Both the position numbers and the translations under genes were made by a program. DNA of 64,000 nt, taken from the NCBI RefSeq assembly GCF_013377535.1, contig NZ_JABCJE010000001.1:372001-436000 (forward strand), in the 5' to 3' direction. This DNA comes from Donghicola mangrovi (GTDB lineage: Bacteria > Pseudomonadota > Alphaproteobacteria > Rhodobacterales > Rhodobacteraceae). How positions within the stretch are numbered: the first letter of the stretch is position 1; every line of letters starts with the position of its first letter. Shown here in pieces: positions 63,455 to 64,000 of this stretch. The notes beneath the pieces were generated by a model. The model did no database searches. It saw only the letters and a list, made by a program, of their open reading frames with translations, and was not told the DNA's origin.

Positions 63455-64000
63455 ATGAGCTTGAATACCTTTGGTCACATCTTCCGCGTCACCACTTGGG
63501 GTGAGAGCCACGGGCCTGCCTTGGGCGCAACGGTGGACGGCGTGCCGCCGAACGTCGAGATCACGCCCGAGATGCTGCAGGTCTGGCTGGACAAGCGCAA
63601 ACCCGGTCAGAACAAGTTCACCACCCAGCGCCGCGAGCCGGACGAGGTGGAGATCCTGTCGGGTGTCTTCGAAGGCAAGACCACCGGCACCCCTGTGCAG
63701 CTGATGATCCGCAACACCGACCAGCGCTCCAAGGACTATGGCGATATCGTCGAAAAGTTCCGCCCCGGTCACGCTGACATCACCTACTGGCAGAAATACG
63801 GCATCCGCGATTATCGCGGCGGCGGGCGTTCATCTGCCCGTGAGACGGCGGCCCGTGTGGCGGCTGGCGGCTTGGCCCGCGCGGCACTGGACAAGCTGGT
63901 GCCGGGGATCGAGATCAAAGGCTACATGACCCAGATGGGCCCCCATGCGATTGACCGTGCACGGTTCGATTGGGACCAGATCGACCAGAACCCCTTCTGG
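63455..64000 (+). CDS. aroC: Chorismate synthase (partial, C-terminus off window)
   Basis: 182 N-terminal residues readable. Converts EPSP to chorismate, using reduced FMN. Signature 1 [36 protein letters not shown], and the FMN-binding [18 protein letters not shown] segment (signature 2, split here) are intact. AGGAG precedes the ATG. Divergent from thiB. Confidence 0.97.
   Translation, partial: MSLNTFGHIFRVTTWGESHGPALGATVDGVPPNVEITPEMLQVWLDKRKPGQNKFTTQRREPDEVEILSGVFEGKTTGTPVQLMIRNTDQRSKDYGDIVEKFRPGHADITYWQKYGIRDYRGGGRSSARETAARVAAGGLARAALDKLVPGIEIKGYMTQMGPHAIDRARFDWDQIDQNPFW

Overview
The window is chromosomal DNA from an alphaproteobacterium, most likely a Rhodobacterales (Roseobacter/Rhodobacter-type) marine or soil bacterium. 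The evidence is uniformly high GC, dense gene packing with many 4-base ATGA/GTGA overlaps, a petABC cytochrome bc1 operon whose Rieske N-terminus reads like that of Rhodobacter, a CcrM-type GANTC methyltransferase, a DUF2794 protein, and an MbfA-type iron exporter with an Irr-box-like site. I see no insertion sequence, phage, CRISPR array or rRNA operon. Codon and base use look even throughout, so this is core or near-core genome.

Layout. 1-2.5 kb: ornithine-cyclodeaminase-family (cut by the window edge), HAD, YaiI and S-formylglutathione hydrolase genes in one minus-strand run. 2.5-9.7 kb: AEC transporter, MbfA, TetR regulator, HAD, GNAT, an I78-type inhibitor lipoprotein, DUF2794, and an NlpC/P60-M17 peptidase pair. 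9.8-13.1 kb: LuxR-type response regulator, beta-carbonic anhydrase, and a tandem pair of secreted four-cysteine paralogues of unknown function. 13.3-25 kb: asd, M14 deacylase, lytic transglycosylase, GST, RNase R, GNAT, dapE, GlsB, dapD, LOG, YnfA and Lrp genes. 25-32 kb: mscL, a PNPOx/MocR divergent pair, parC, an SH3 protein, and an SDR gene whose start codon sits in a 15-bp perfect stem. 32-36 kb: HIG1, cobalamin adenosyltransferase, etfBA, 3-hydroxybutyryl-CoA dehydrogenase. 36-45 kb: CaiB, DsbA, DciA, mutY, alkB, K+ channel, ccrM, rnhB, a secreted Cys-rich protein, and a small secreted protein coupled to a membrane-anchored winged-helix protein. 45-52 kb: gcdH, tRNA-Arg, LacI regulator, hglS and amaB (lysine/aminoadipate catabolism), a DNA glycosylase, and two tRNA-Lys copies. 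52-58 kb: dapF-mtaB, GST, petABC. 58-64 kb: rpiB, EamA transporter, thiBPQ under a TPP riboswitch, and the start of aroC.

Functional themes. Four diaminopimelate/lysine synthesis genes (asd, dapD, dapE, dapF) are scattered across the window, while lysine breakdown genes (amaB, hglS, gcdH) lie near one another. Respiratory electron flow is represented by ETF and the bc1 complex. Cell-cycle methylation (ccrM) has DnaA-like boxes and a GANTC site upstream. No obviously new multi-gene system is present. The most novel-looking items are the secreted four-Cys paralogues, the secreted-protein/membrane winged-helix pair, the start-codon hairpin on the SDR gene, a four-copy 22-nt intergenic repeat, and a DapF lacking the usual second catalytic cysteine.
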